This document shows positions 1 to 7,076 of a stretch of DNA of 37,780 bases, one piece after another; positions within the stretch are counted from its first letter, which is position 1; the number at the start of each line of letters is the position of its first letter. The position numbers were made by a program, and so were the translations under genes. Below the pieces are notes generated by a model, which worked only from the letters and a program-made list of their open reading frames with translations, did not search any database and was not told the origin of the DNA. This stretch comes from Asaia bogorensis (GTDB lineage Bacteria; Pseudomonadota; Alphaproteobacteria; Reyranellales; Reyranellaceae), in assembly GCA_945889625.1 (NCBI GenBank), contig CAMDCE010000051.1:1-37780 (forward strand), in the 5' to 3' direction.

Positions 1-278
1 TCGTCGAGGAAGGCCTGCTGCAGCGGATGCGGCTTGGCGGCGCTGCCAAGTCCTTCGATCGTGGTCACGTCGCGGCCGGCGACCGTGCCGACCTCGCGGG
101 TGCAGGCGTAGGCGGGCTCGCCGTCGACCAGCACCATGCAGCAGCCGCACTGTTCCAGCCCGCAGCCATAGCGCGTGCCCGTGAGGCCGAGATGATTGCG
201 CAGGACCTCCAGCAAAGACGCCGTATGCGGCGCGCCGACCTGCCGCGCCTGGCCGTTCACCTTGAATGCAATGTCCAT
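1..278 (-). CDS. 2Fe-2S-binding subunit of a xanthine dehydrogenase/CO dehydrogenase-type oxidoreductase (C-terminus off window)
   Basis: Reading leftward from ATG at 278, the frame stays open to the window edge (92 codons). It starts MDIAFKVNGQ and contains the plant-ferredoxin-type cluster motif YGCGLEQCGCCMVLVDG, matching CxxxxCxxC of the small iron-sulfur subunits of molybdenum hydroxylases. A later Cys lies in AYACTREV. In this family the subunit passes electrons from the molybdopterin subunit through two 2Fe-2S clusters. The second cluster domain would lie beyond position 1. A GGGAGA ribosome site lies about 7 nt before the ATG. Partner subunits are outside the window. The family call is firm; the substrate is unknown. 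Confidence 0.88.
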   Translation of the reverse strand, partial: MDIAFKVNGQARQVGAPHTASLLEVLRNHLGLTGTRYGCGLEQCGCCMVLVDGEPAYACTREVGTVAGRDVTTIEGLGSAAKPHPLQQAFLD

Positions 279-374
279 TGGCGGATCTCCCTGCCGCCGA
301 TCATAGCCGATCTTTCGCCGCCATCGAGGCGGGTGTCGCGTGCCCCGCTCGCCCGCGTTTGCCGAATCGGCCGA

Positions 375-488
375 CGCCGCGGCACCGGCGACGGCAAGCG
401 GAACGTGTCGAAGTTCGGCGTCCTGCAGGTCTGGCCCAAGCAGGGCGCGAACTGGAAGCTGCTGGCGCGGCAAGCCTTCAAGGTCTAA
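375..488 (+). pseudogene. C-terminal remnant of a SnoaL/DUF4440 (NTF2-like) protein
   Basis: A plus-strand frame ending at TAA 486-488 encodes about 37 residues including KFGVLQVWPKQG and NWKLLARQAFKV. This looks like the last two strands of DUF4440/SnoaL-type NTF2-like proteins, which typically end in WKLLARQ-type sequence. Upstream of about 375 the frame loses any resemblance and runs into the divergent 2Fe-2S gene, so the N-terminal hundred or so residues are missing. I read it as a decayed gene end. The match is from memory of the family pattern. Confidence 0.45.
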
Positions 489-561
489 CGCCGAGGCGGA
501 AGCGAACTTCCTAGGTTGCGCAGTCCGGAGCTTCGTGATCGAGACGTCGGGTCGCCGCCGC

Positions 562-816
562 TCAGCGCCGGCCGACAAGCATCAGGAAGAGCACACCGAT
601 TATGGCACCGACAATCGCATAGACGACGGTGATGACGAGGCGCCAGCGCTTGCGGCGCCGGCGCACGGCGCGCTCGTGATCCTGGCGGCTGATGCCCTCC
701 GGAATGTCGGGCGCGTAGATCGAGCGGCGATAGACGTACTTGGTGCTGCTACGCCAGCCGATCGCACCGGCAGCGACGCCGAACACCAGCATGGTGATCG
801 CCAAAAGCGGATTCAT
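562..816 (-). CDS. Small two-helix membrane protein, unknown function
   Basis: This 84-residue protein has two predicted membrane helices, about residues 4-20 (LLAITMLVFGVAAGAIGW) and 60-80 (VITVVYAIVGAIIGVLFLML). A strongly basic stretch between them (HERAVRRRRKRWR) should be cytoplasmic and would place both termini outside. I do not recognise a family. The gene stands alone: the pseudogene remnant follows its stop and a dispersed repeat lies upstream. The 143 bases between its start and that repeat (817-959) hold a weak TTATAT-like box near 855 but no convincing promoter. Coding potential is supported by the clean helix pattern and the 255-nt open frame. Confidence 0.6.
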   Translation of the reverse strand: MNPLLAITMLVFGVAAGAIGWRSSTKYVYRRSIYAPDIPEGISRQDHERAVRRRRKRWRLVITVVYAIVGAIIGVLFLMLVGRR

Positions 817-959
817 CGTGAAATACCCAAATCCCAGCTCCCCAGCACGGGGATATAAGGACTAAGGCGCGGCGCTTTGCCAGCGCATCATCTTGCTTCT
901 GCGGTGCAAGATTCACGGTGCCTATCCGGAACCGACTTCGGCATTGGCCCGAACCGGCG

Positions 960-1115
960 CCTACAGCGCGATGACTTTTGCTTCAGCCGCTGGCCCGGCT
1001 CCCGCAGCTATGGCGCGATGGTTGGCCATCGCGCCCGAGCGGCGCACCTGCCGGCCCGACGGCGCGATAGAGGATGGGCAAAGCCCATCCGCTCGAGTGA
1101 AAGTCATCGCGCTTT
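960..1115. repeat. Dispersed long-hairpin repeat, family 1, copy A (with an extra nested hairpin)
   Basis: This copy begins CCTACAGCGCGATGACTTTT and ends AAAGTCATCGCGCTTT. The two arms are imperfect inverted repeats sharing GCCGTCGGCCCGGCTC-like cores and meet at GCGCGATGGTTGGCCATCGCGC. Two 132-bp copies occur at 10069-10200 and 29446-29577. Copy A is 24 bp longer because of an insertion that is itself palindromic (GATGGGCAAAGCCCATC). Its right end overlaps the stop codon (1114-1116) of the leftward lipoprotein gene. Confidence 0.85.
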
Positions 1116-1653
1116 AGATCCTGCTCTTCGCCAGCGCCGCCTTCAGATCGTCGATCTCGCGCTGGAGCGCTGCGGCTTTCTGCTGCAGTTCGCGATTGTC
1201 GGTACCCTGCTGCTGCAGCGCCGCCTGGCGCTGGCGCAGATAATCGACCTGCGCCCGCCGCAGGCTCGATTCACCCGGCGAGAGCTGGCCCTGGCCGGCC
1301 TGGCGATTGATCTGGTCGGCGAGCCGGTCGAGTTCGGTGCGCTGGGCGGCGAGCCTGGCGCGCAACGACTGCTCCTGGACCTTTGCGTCGGCGATCTGAT
1401 CCTGGAGGCGCTGGTTCTCGGCCTTGGCCGCCTCGACCTGGCGCTGCTTTTCCTGGGCTTCGGTCTGCCGCTCCTCGACCCGGCGCTGGTATTGGCCGCT
1501 GTTGATGCCGGACTGGACGCAGGAAATGTTGTCGCTGAGCGGGTTGCCGGTGCAGGGGCCGGTGGCGCAGCCGGCCGCGCCGAGGACCAGCGCGCCGAAC
1601 AGGCCGGCCTTCACCGCCGTCCCCGTCGTCGATTGGATCCATTGGAGCTTCAT
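1114..1653 (-). CDS. Coiled-coil lipoprotein at the distal end of the leftward srf arm
   Basis: This 179-residue protein opens with a signal sequence ending in a lipobox (VLGAAGC), so it is predicted to be a lipoprotein anchored through the Cys near residue 29. Two more cysteines follow soon (GPCTG, ISCVQ). From about residue 50 to the end it is Gln/Glu/Ala/Lys-rich with heptad character, predicting a long coiled coil. The start at 1653 is chosen for its AGGA site 9 nt upstream and because it gives a proper signal peptide. The gene follows the glycine-zipper lipoprotein by 10 nt, so the two are probably co-transcribed. Its TAA stop lies inside repeat copy A. No named family was recognised; a periplasmic structural role is inference. 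Confidence 0.8.
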   Translation of the reverse strand: MKLQWIQSTTGTAVKAGLFGALVLGAAGCATGPCTGNPLSDNISCVQSGINSGQYQRRVEERQTEAQEKQRQVEAAKAENQRLQDQIADAKVQEQSLRARLAAQRTELDRLADQINRQAGQGQLSPGESSLRRAQVDYLRQRQAALQQQGTDNRELQQKAAALQREIDDLKAALAKSRI

Positions 1654-1663
1654 CGTCGCGATC

Positions 1664-2425
1664 CTACTTCGAGACCGCCGCCGCCCTGACGTTGCTCGCA
1701 CGGATCTCAGCCGGCACGGTGCCGTAGATCTGCAGCAGGCGGTCGTAAGTGTCCTTCAGCGAATCGCGCTGTTGCTGCAGTTGCTGGATCTGTTGTGCGA
1801 GCCGCGCGGCTTGCGGATCGGTCTTCATGGCATTGAGTTGGGAGTCGAGGCCATCGAGCTGTTGCTTGATGTTGGCCTCGTTGTTGTTCGCCGAGGCCAG
1901 CGCCTTCTGGAACTGCTCCTTGCTGATCGCGCGGTTCCTGTAGTCCTCGTTCAGCCTGGCGACTTTCGCCTCCTGCTCCCTGAGGATCACCCGGGCCGAT
2001 CCATTGACCTGATTGTAATAGGTCAGCGTGTTGTTGGCGCTTTGCGTCACGGCGCTGGCGCGCGCCTCGGCATTCGAGTAGCTGCGAGCGCGCGCGTTCA
2101 TATACGAGCCATAGCCGTAGCCGATCGCCCCGCCGGCAAGGCCGCCGGCTGCCGCGCCGATCAGGGCGCCGGCCGCGGCGTTGCGACCGCCGAGCAGGGC
2201 GCCGAGCAGCGCGCCTGCGACGGCGCCGGCAATGGCGCCGGTCACGGCGCTGTCGGACTTGCGCTGCTCCTCGGTCTTCTTGCGCAGATCCCGTTCCGCC
2301 GCCGTCAGGCTCGCGGGGTCCTCCTGGCCGTCGCTCGTGACGCAGGCGCCCAACATCATGGACAGGATCGCCACGACCGCCGTCGCGTGCCAAATGGGAC
2401 GCATGGTCATCGTAGGCTGGCTCAT
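1664..2425 (-). CDS. Glycine-zipper lipoprotein with C-terminal coiled coil (paralogue 2)
   Basis: The 253-residue product has a signal peptide with lipobox LSMMLGAC. A soluble stretch (LTAAERDLRKKTEEQRKSDS) is followed by a long Gly/Ala zipper (about residues 65-110, with AAGALIGAAAGGLAGGAIG) and a C-terminal helical region with many Gln residues. Glycine-zipper segments of this kind are known from outer-membrane lipoproteins such as the SlyB type and can insert in or oligomerise on membranes. It is strongly similar along its whole length to the product of 2673-3404, so the pair arose by tandem duplication. Start ATG 2425 (MSQPTMTM) aligns with the paralogue. A double-hairpin repeat separates the two genes; the next lipoprotein starts 10 nt after this stop. 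Confidence 0.85.
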   Translation of the reverse strand: MSQPTMTMRPIWHATAVVAILSMMLGACVTSDGQEDPASLTAAERDLRKKTEEQRKSDSAVTGAIAGAVAGALLGALLGGRNAAAGALIGAAAGGLAGGAIGYGYGSYMNARARSYSNAEARASAVTQSANNTLTYYNQVNGSARVILREQEAKVARLNEDYRNRAISKEQFQKALASANNNEANIKQQLDGLDSQLNAMKTDPQAARLAQQIQQLQQQRDSLKDTYDRLLQIYGTVPAEIRASNVRAAAVSK

Positions 2426-2484
2426 GAAAATTTCCCTGCCGGCGCGCACTTTTGGCCCCCGATGCGCGCCGCCTTCATCCTAGA

Positions 2485-2620
2485 GCGGCTTCCGCTCAAA
2501 TGGAACCGCGTCCCGGTTCCATTTGAGCGGAAACGCATTGCGCCAAGCGTCTCCTTCGTCGGCATAGTCCGCCCGGCTGAGGCGCGTTTACGCGCCTCAG
2601 CCGGGCGGACTATGCCTTAG
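2485..2620. repeat. Double-hairpin repeat, family 2, copy E
   Basis: This non-coding element carries two strong hairpins. The first has 19-bp perfect arms at 2490-2508 and 2514-2532 (TTCCGCTCAAATGGAACCG and its complement). The second is a perfect 26-bp stem with a TTTA loop at 2561-2616 (arms start GGCATAGTCCGCCCGGCTGA). A second copy lies at 29902-30041 with compensated changes in both stems. In both cases the element sits downstream of a leftward gene and upstream of the next leftward start. Confidence 0.88.
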
Positions 2621-2672
2621 GGCAGGAATGAAACCGCCTCAAATGGGCAATTTCAGGGTGTCGGGTCCACGC

Positions 2673-3404
2673 CTATGCCCGGTTCGAAACGCGGACCTCG
2701 GCCGGCACGGTGCCGTAGATCTGCAGCAGCCGGTCGTAGGTGCCCTTCAGCGAATCGCGCTGTTGCTGCAACTGCTCGATCTGCTGGCTGAGCTGCGCTG
2801 CCTGCGGGTCGGTCTTCATCGAGTTGAGCTGGGCGTCGATGCCGGTAAGCTGCTCCTTGAGGCTGGCCTCGTTGTTGTCGGCCGAAGCCAGCTGGGCCTG
2901 GAACTGCTCCTTGCTGATGGCGCGGCTCTTGTAGGCGTCGTTCAGCTTGGCGATCTTCGCCTCCTGCTCGGCGAGGATCGTCCGCGCCGACGCGTTGACC
3001 TGATTGTAATAGGTGAGCGTTTCGTTGGCGCTCTTCGTGACCGCCGCAGCGCGCACCTCGGCGCTGGAATATTCGCGGGCCCGCGCATTCATGTACGAGC
3101 CGTAACCATAGCCGACCGCTCCGCCGGCGATGCCGCCGGCCGCCGCGCCGTACAGCGCGCCGCTCCAGCCACCGATCAGGTAACCGATCACCGCGCCGGC
3201 GACGGCGCCGCCGGCGGCGCCGGTCACGGCGCTGTCGGCCTTGCGCTGGTCCTCGGTCTTGGTCCGCAAGTCCCTTTCCGCCGCCGTCAGGGTCGCAGGA
3301 TTCTCCTGCTGCTCGGTCACGCAGGCGCCGAGCGCCATCGACAACGCCACCACAACAGCCGTCACGCGCCAAAAGGGACGCAGTCCCATCGTCATGTCGC
3401 TCAT
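2673..3404 (-). CDS. Glycine-zipper lipoprotein with C-terminal coiled coil (paralogue 1)
   Basis: This 243-residue protein has a signal peptide with lipobox LSMALGAC, a glycine zipper (about residues 60-105, with GALYGAAAGGIAGGAVGYGY) and a C-terminal Gln-rich coiled coil ending QIYGTVPAEVRVSN. The same end is seen in the downstream paralogue (QIYGTVPAEIRASN). Start 3404 (MSDMTMGL) is supported by a GGGGGAG site about 8 nt upstream. It lies 85 nt after the SUMF1-like gene in the same direction. That gap shows no obvious terminator, so it may still belong to the same transcript. Surface or outer-membrane placement is inferred from the lipobox and zipper. Confidence 0.87.
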   Translation of the reverse strand: MSDMTMGLRPFWRVTAVVVALSMALGACVTEQQENPATLTAAERDLRTKTEDQRKADSAVTGAAGGAVAGAVIGYLIGGWSGALYGAAAGGIAGGAVGYGYGSYMNARAREYSSAEVRAAAVTKSANETLTYYNQVNASARTILAEQEAKIAKLNDAYKSRAISKEQFQAQLASADNNEASLKEQLTGIDAQLNSMKTDPQAAQLSQQIEQLQQQRDSLKGTYDRLLQIYGTVPAEVRVSNRA

Positions 3405-3489
3405 GATGTCTCCCCCGAAAGGCGCGCCTAGCCCCCTACCCGCGCCGTGCCGCATCCTACGTCACCGACCGCTTACGGCAACGGCAATT

Positions 3490-5133
3490 TCAGGGCGTGA
3501 GCCAGGGCCGCGGCCCGACAACCGCGCGCAGGATTTTTGCAGTGTCGCGCCGTCGGCCGTCGCGAAAGGCCGTGGCATCGGCCAGCGTGGCGTCGACCCC
3601 CGCCCGATCGTAGTCGCGGCCGCGCGCCACGAGGTCGGCTTTCAGCACCTCGGCCTGGGCCTTGACGTCATCGGCGCGGAAATCCGAACCGAGCTGCTGG
3701 ACCAGGTCGGCGTAGACGGTGGCCCAGATCTCGAACTTCGGCTTCTGCTCGTCGAGCTTGGCCTTGGCCTGCTTGGCGAGATCGCCCTGGATGCCCGGCT
3801 TGCCGGCGTCGATTCCCAGCTTGTGCAATTGGTCGAAATTGGTCGCCGTCAGGGCGATGTTGCTGCGAATGATCAGCGCACCGGACAGCAGGCTCTTGAT
3901 GGCACGGGCCTGCAGCTCGTTGCGCTGGCGAACCTCGGTGTTGAACTGCTCGATCACTGCCTGGAGCTGGGCCTTTTCCGCCGGCGTGGCGGCCTGCTTG
4001 AGCAGGCCTTCGAGGAGTTGCAGCGGATTCTTGCCGGCGACCGACGTCTCGGTGCGGCGCGCCTCGTCCCATTCCTTCTGCAGTGCCGCCGCCTGCTCGG
4101 TCTGGTTCAGCGCCGTGGCACTCACCACGATGCGAAAGCCGAAGGTCGGCAGACGCATCTCGCCCTTGCTGGTCTGTTCGTAGACGGGAAACTCGGTACG
4201 CGCCGAGGCCCGTATCGACTCGCGCGGCGTCATGTAGGATCCGCCGCGCACCACAATGCCGCCGAGCTGACCGTGCAGCCGACCGACGCGGTTGAGGCGG
4301 AACGGCTCGAGCATGATCTCCTCGGCGTTGCCCAGCATGTCGTACAGGCCGAGTGGATTGGGCTTGAGACTGCCGATCGGCTTGCGCTGGCCGGCCGACG
4401 ATTCGGGGCCGGCGAACCAGACATACTCCGACAGGTTGGCGCTGGTCGGCACAAAGGTGGGATTGCCGCGCTCGGCATCCGACACCGCGAGACCGCCGCG
4501 CGCGGCGAACTCCCACTCGACTTCCGACGGCAGGCGCACGAAGCCCGGCCGGCCGCCCGACTTGGGCAGCGCATCGAGCCGCTCGGCATACAGCCACTTG
4601 TTGAGACGGCGCGTGAAGTCGATGGCGTCGTACCAGCTCACGCCCGAGACCGGCAGGGCGGCCCGGTCCCGGGGCACGGGCTTGCACTCGCCGTTGCCCA
4701 TCACCGACTCATACTGCTCGACCGTGACCTCGTACTTGCCGATCAGATAGTAGCGCTGGCCATCGGCGGCAAAGAAGCCGCCGGCGATGAAGTCGCCGTG
4801 CAGGTAGCCGACATAGGTCGTGGGATCGTCGGCGCTGCCGAGCGTCACCAGCCGGTCCTCGAGCTGGTTGCCCTTGCCGGCCTGGCGCGGCGGGCCGGTG
4901 ACAACCCGGCGGAGCGCAATGGCGCCCTTGCACGGCAGCGGCAACACGACGTCGTCGGGCTTGGCTGCCGGGTTCCAGTCGTCCTTGTCCCAGGCGATCG
5001 CCGATGGTGCTGCGGGCGAAGCGGCGGTTGGAGCGGTGGGCGGCGTCGCCGGCGGTCGCGGCGCTTGCGCCAACGCGGCAACCGGAAGAAGAGCGCCGCC
5101 GAGCAGGATGGCGAACAGTCCCCTACTCCGCAT
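3490..5133 (-). CDS. Exported SUMF1/formylglycine-generating-enzyme-like protein, probably non-catalytic
   Basis: This 547-residue protein starts with a signal peptide (MRSRGLFAILLGGALLPVAA, cleavage near AQA) and a Pro/Ala-rich linker. A SUMF1 (FGE-sulfatase) domain spans about residues 115-360, with family landmarks IGKYEVTVEQY, PVSGVSWYDAIDF, LPSEVEWEFAARGG, GLYDMLGNAEE, VVRGGSYM and FGFRIVVS. The region corresponding to the FGE active-site cysteines has none (SIRASARTEFP), so sulfatase activation is unlikely and a binding role is more plausible. A helical region fills residues 360-547. Its start overlaps the end of the ABC permease gene by 11 nt, arguing for translational coupling. Periplasmic location is inferred from the signal peptide. 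Confidence 0.85.
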   Translation of the reverse strand: MRSRGLFAILLGGALLPVAALAQAPRPPATPPTAPTAASPAAPSAIAWDKDDWNPAAKPDDVVLPLPCKGAIALRRVVTGPPRQAGKGNQLEDRLVTLGSADDPTTYVGYLHGDFIAGGFFAADGQRYYLIGKYEVTVEQYESVMGNGECKPVPRDRAALPVSGVSWYDAIDFTRRLNKWLYAERLDALPKSGGRPGFVRLPSEVEWEFAARGGLAVSDAERGNPTFVPTSANLSEYVWFAGPESSAGQRKPIGSLKPNPLGLYDMLGNAEEIMLEPFRLNRVGRLHGQLGGIVVRGGSYMTPRESIRASARTEFPVYEQTSKGEMRLPTFGFRIVVSATALNQTEQAAALQKEWDEARRTETSVAGKNPLQLLEGLLKQAATPAEKAQLQAVIEQFNTEVRQRNELQARAIKSLLSGALIIRSNIALTATNFDQLHKLGIDAGKPGIQGDLAKQAKAKLDEQKPKFEIWATVYADLVQQLGSDFRADDVKAQAEVLKADLVARGRDYDRAGVDATLADATAFRDGRRRDTAKILRAVVGPRPWLTP

Positions 5134-6319
5134 GAAGCACCTCCGCGGGGCTGACCGACAGCAGCGTCCGCCCGACCCAGGCCACCACCGCACCGACGAT
5201 CGCCAGTGTCGCCAGCAACGCGGCGACAAAATGTTCGAAGCCCAATCGACAGACATCGGCGTTGATCGGCAGGAAGGCGGCAAAGCGCGTGTTCGCCACC
5301 CAGGCGACGACAAAGAACAGCACAGTCGACAGCACGAAGCCGGCGCCGGCGATGGTCAGCCCCTGGGCCAGCGGAAACAACAGGAGCGCGCGGCGGCCCG
5401 CCCCCATCAGGCGGATCAGGCTCAAGAGCTTGCGCTGCTGGGCGATGCTGCCAAGCAGGCTTGCCGCCAGCGACACCCCGTAACCCAGGCTGCCGATGCC
5501 GGCGATCAGCGCGAACACCGCGTCCAGGCTGCGATTGAGGCCGAGGATACCGGCCACGTCGTCGGCCTTGGAATAGACGTTGAAGCCGGCGGCGGCGAGG
5601 CGGTGGTCGAGCGCCGGCACGTCCTCGATCGAGCGGGCGTACATGCGGACATTCTCCGGCGTGTCGGCGCGGTCCGCCAGCGGTTTGCCGGCGATGTTCG
5701 CCTCCGGCACCTCATAGCCGTCGAGGAAGGCCTCCAGCCTGAACAAGGTGTCGACCGGGACATAGGCGCGGTCGCCGGTGGCGAAGCGGCGGTCGACGAC
5801 GTGCACCACCGTGAAGTCGAAGGTGATCTGCTCGGGCCCGCGGTCGGTGGTGCGGCGGTTGCGCCCCGTGACCTGGTCGCCGGTTTTTGCCTTGAGCCGC
5901 CCGGCAAGCGCGCCGGACAGCGCGATCTGGCCGGGCTGCAGGACCATGCCGGCGGGCAGCAACGGATCGCCCGGCCCGCTCGGCAGCACGCCGGAACCTG
6001 CGGTCACCGGTTCGGGCCCGGGGCCGACCAGCTCGAAGCGGGCGGCGATGGTGCGCGTCGCCGGCACGACGAAGGCCACTTCCGGCCAGCTGCGGTATTT
6101 GTCGATGTCGGATTGCTGCAGCACGTAGTTGCCGCGCAGCACGATCTCGCGATTGGTCGGATCGTCACGCAAGGCGGCGAGGAGTGCGGCGATCACCCCG
6201 AACTTGAAGCCGTAGAGCAGCAGCAGCGGTCCCAGGACCGCGGCGAGGCCGGTGCTGGTGAAGAGCAGCAGGGTGCGCTGACGCCACAGCGCCTTCAGCC
6301 CGAGAAGGAAGAGGTTCAC
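5123..6319 (-). CDS. MacB/LolCE-type ABC transporter permease (FtsX fold)
   Basis: The 398-residue product has one N-terminal helix (about 17-40), a large periplasmic segment (about 50-265) and three C-terminal helices (about 267-290, 317-340, 365-388). This is the layout of MacB/FtsX/LolC permeases. Start is GTG at 6319, which overlaps the TGA of the ATPase gene (GTGA), so the two are coupled. In this superfamily the permease transmits cytoplasmic ATP hydrolysis to periplasmic partners, for lipoprotein extraction, export or signalling rather than uptake. Here the neighbours are three lipoproteins and exported SUMF1-like and vWA proteins, which could be its substrates or partners. That link is inference from context. 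Confidence 0.88.
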   Translation of the reverse strand: MNLFLLGLKALWRQRTLLLFTSTGLAAVLGPLLLLYGFKFGVIAALLAALRDDPTNREIVLRGNYVLQQSDIDKYRSWPEVAFVVPATRTIAARFELVGPGPEPVTAGSGVLPSGPGDPLLPAGMVLQPGQIALSGALAGRLKAKTGDQVTGRNRRTTDRGPEQITFDFTVVHVVDRRFATGDRAYVPVDTLFRLEAFLDGYEVPEANIAGKPLADRADTPENVRMYARSIEDVPALDHRLAAAGFNVYSKADDVAGILGLNRSLDAVFALIAGIGSLGYGVSLAASLLGSIAQQRKLLSLIRLMGAGRRALLLFPLAQGLTIAGAGFVLSTVLFFVVAWVANTRFAAFLPINADVCRLGFEHFVAALLATLAIVGAVVAWVGRTLLSVSPAEVLHAE

Positions 6320-7059
6320 GCCACTTCCTCGCGCGGCGGCCGGGAGCCGTCGTCGATCGTGGCACTGACGACGCCGTCCTGGGCGCTGGCGGCGATCTCG
6401 ACGATCTCGAAGTCGAGTTCCTGGGCGAGCGCCAGATCGTGGGTGATCACCAGCACCGCCGAATTGAGCGCCATGGCGATATCGAGACAGGTGCCGAGCG
6501 TGCGCCGCGCCGCCTCGGGGTCGAGCGCGGCGGTGGGCTCGTCGGCGAACAGGAACTGCGGCTTGTGGGCGAGCGCGCGCGCCACCGCCACCCGCTGGCG
6601 CTGGCCGACCGAGAGTGCGCTGGGCATGGTCGAGAACGGCGCGGTGATGCCGAGCTCGTCGAGCAGGGCCTGGGCGAAGGCGCGGTCATCGATGCCGGCC
6701 AGCTTCTGGGCCAGCAGGATATTCTCGCCGATCGTCAGGAACGGCAGCAACAGGCCGGTCTGCAGCACGTAGCCGAAGTAGCGGGCGCGGATGGCGGCCG
6801 CACGATCGCGCCGATCGCCGGTCAAGCCCCCGAGGTCGATCGTCTCGCCGTCCTCGCCCACCAGCAGGAAGCTCTCGGCCGAGCGCGGCCGGCCGGCCAG
6901 CGCCAGCAGGTCCATGGCGGTGGTCTTGCCGCTGCCGCTTGGCCCCACGATCGCCTTGCGCATGCCGGGCCCGAGGCTGAGCGCGGCGATATCGAGATGA
7001 AAGGTGCGCTCGCCGTCCTCGAGAGTCTGGGCGACGCCATGGGCGCACAGCCAGGTCAT
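6316..7059 (-). CDS. MacB/LolD-type ABC transporter ATPase with an altered LSVGQ signature
   Basis: A 247-residue single ATPase domain. Visible motifs are Walker A GPSGSGKTTAMDLL (about residue 40), the Q-loop region GYVLQTGLLLPFL, signature ALSVGQRQRVAVARAL, Walker B FLFADEPTAALD and the H-loop VITHD. The signature has Val where LSGGQ has the first Gly. Length and motifs fit the LolD/MacB group that pairs with FtsX-fold permeases, and the permease gene follows with a GTGA overlap. It starts 17 nt after the vWA gene, with an AGGACC site. It should sit on the cytoplasmic face and drive the permease at 5123-6319. Confidence 0.92.
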   Translation of the reverse strand: MTWLCAHGVAQTLEDGERTFHLDIAALSLGPGMRKAIVGPSGSGKTTAMDLLALAGRPRSAESFLLVGEDGETIDLGGLTGDRRDRAAAIRARYFGYVLQTGLLLPFLTIGENILLAQKLAGIDDRAFAQALLDELGITAPFSTMPSALSVGQRQRVAVARALAHKPQFLFADEPTAALDPEAARRTLGTCLDIAMALNSAVLVITHDLALAQELDFEIVEIAASAQDGVVSATIDDGSRPPREEVA

Positions 7060-7076
7060 GGTTCAGGTCCTGCGGC

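Noticed and set aside
1424..2620. Plus-strand frame of 398 codons across the lipoprotein genes.
   Set aside because: It runs opposite two lipoproteins with lipoboxes and paralogous conservation, and extends through the non-coding hairpin repeat.
2646..3494. Short direct repeat GGCAATTTCAGGG at 2646 and 3483, flanking the first lipoprotein gene.
   Set aside because: Only 13 bp, with one copy overlapping the SUMF1-like stop codon. It could be a duplication scar or an insertion mark, but is too short to argue either without relatives for comparison.
3490..5133. Annotation as a sulfatase-activating formylglycine-generating enzyme.
   Set aside because: The active-site cysteine region contains no Cys and no sulfatase gene lies nearby.
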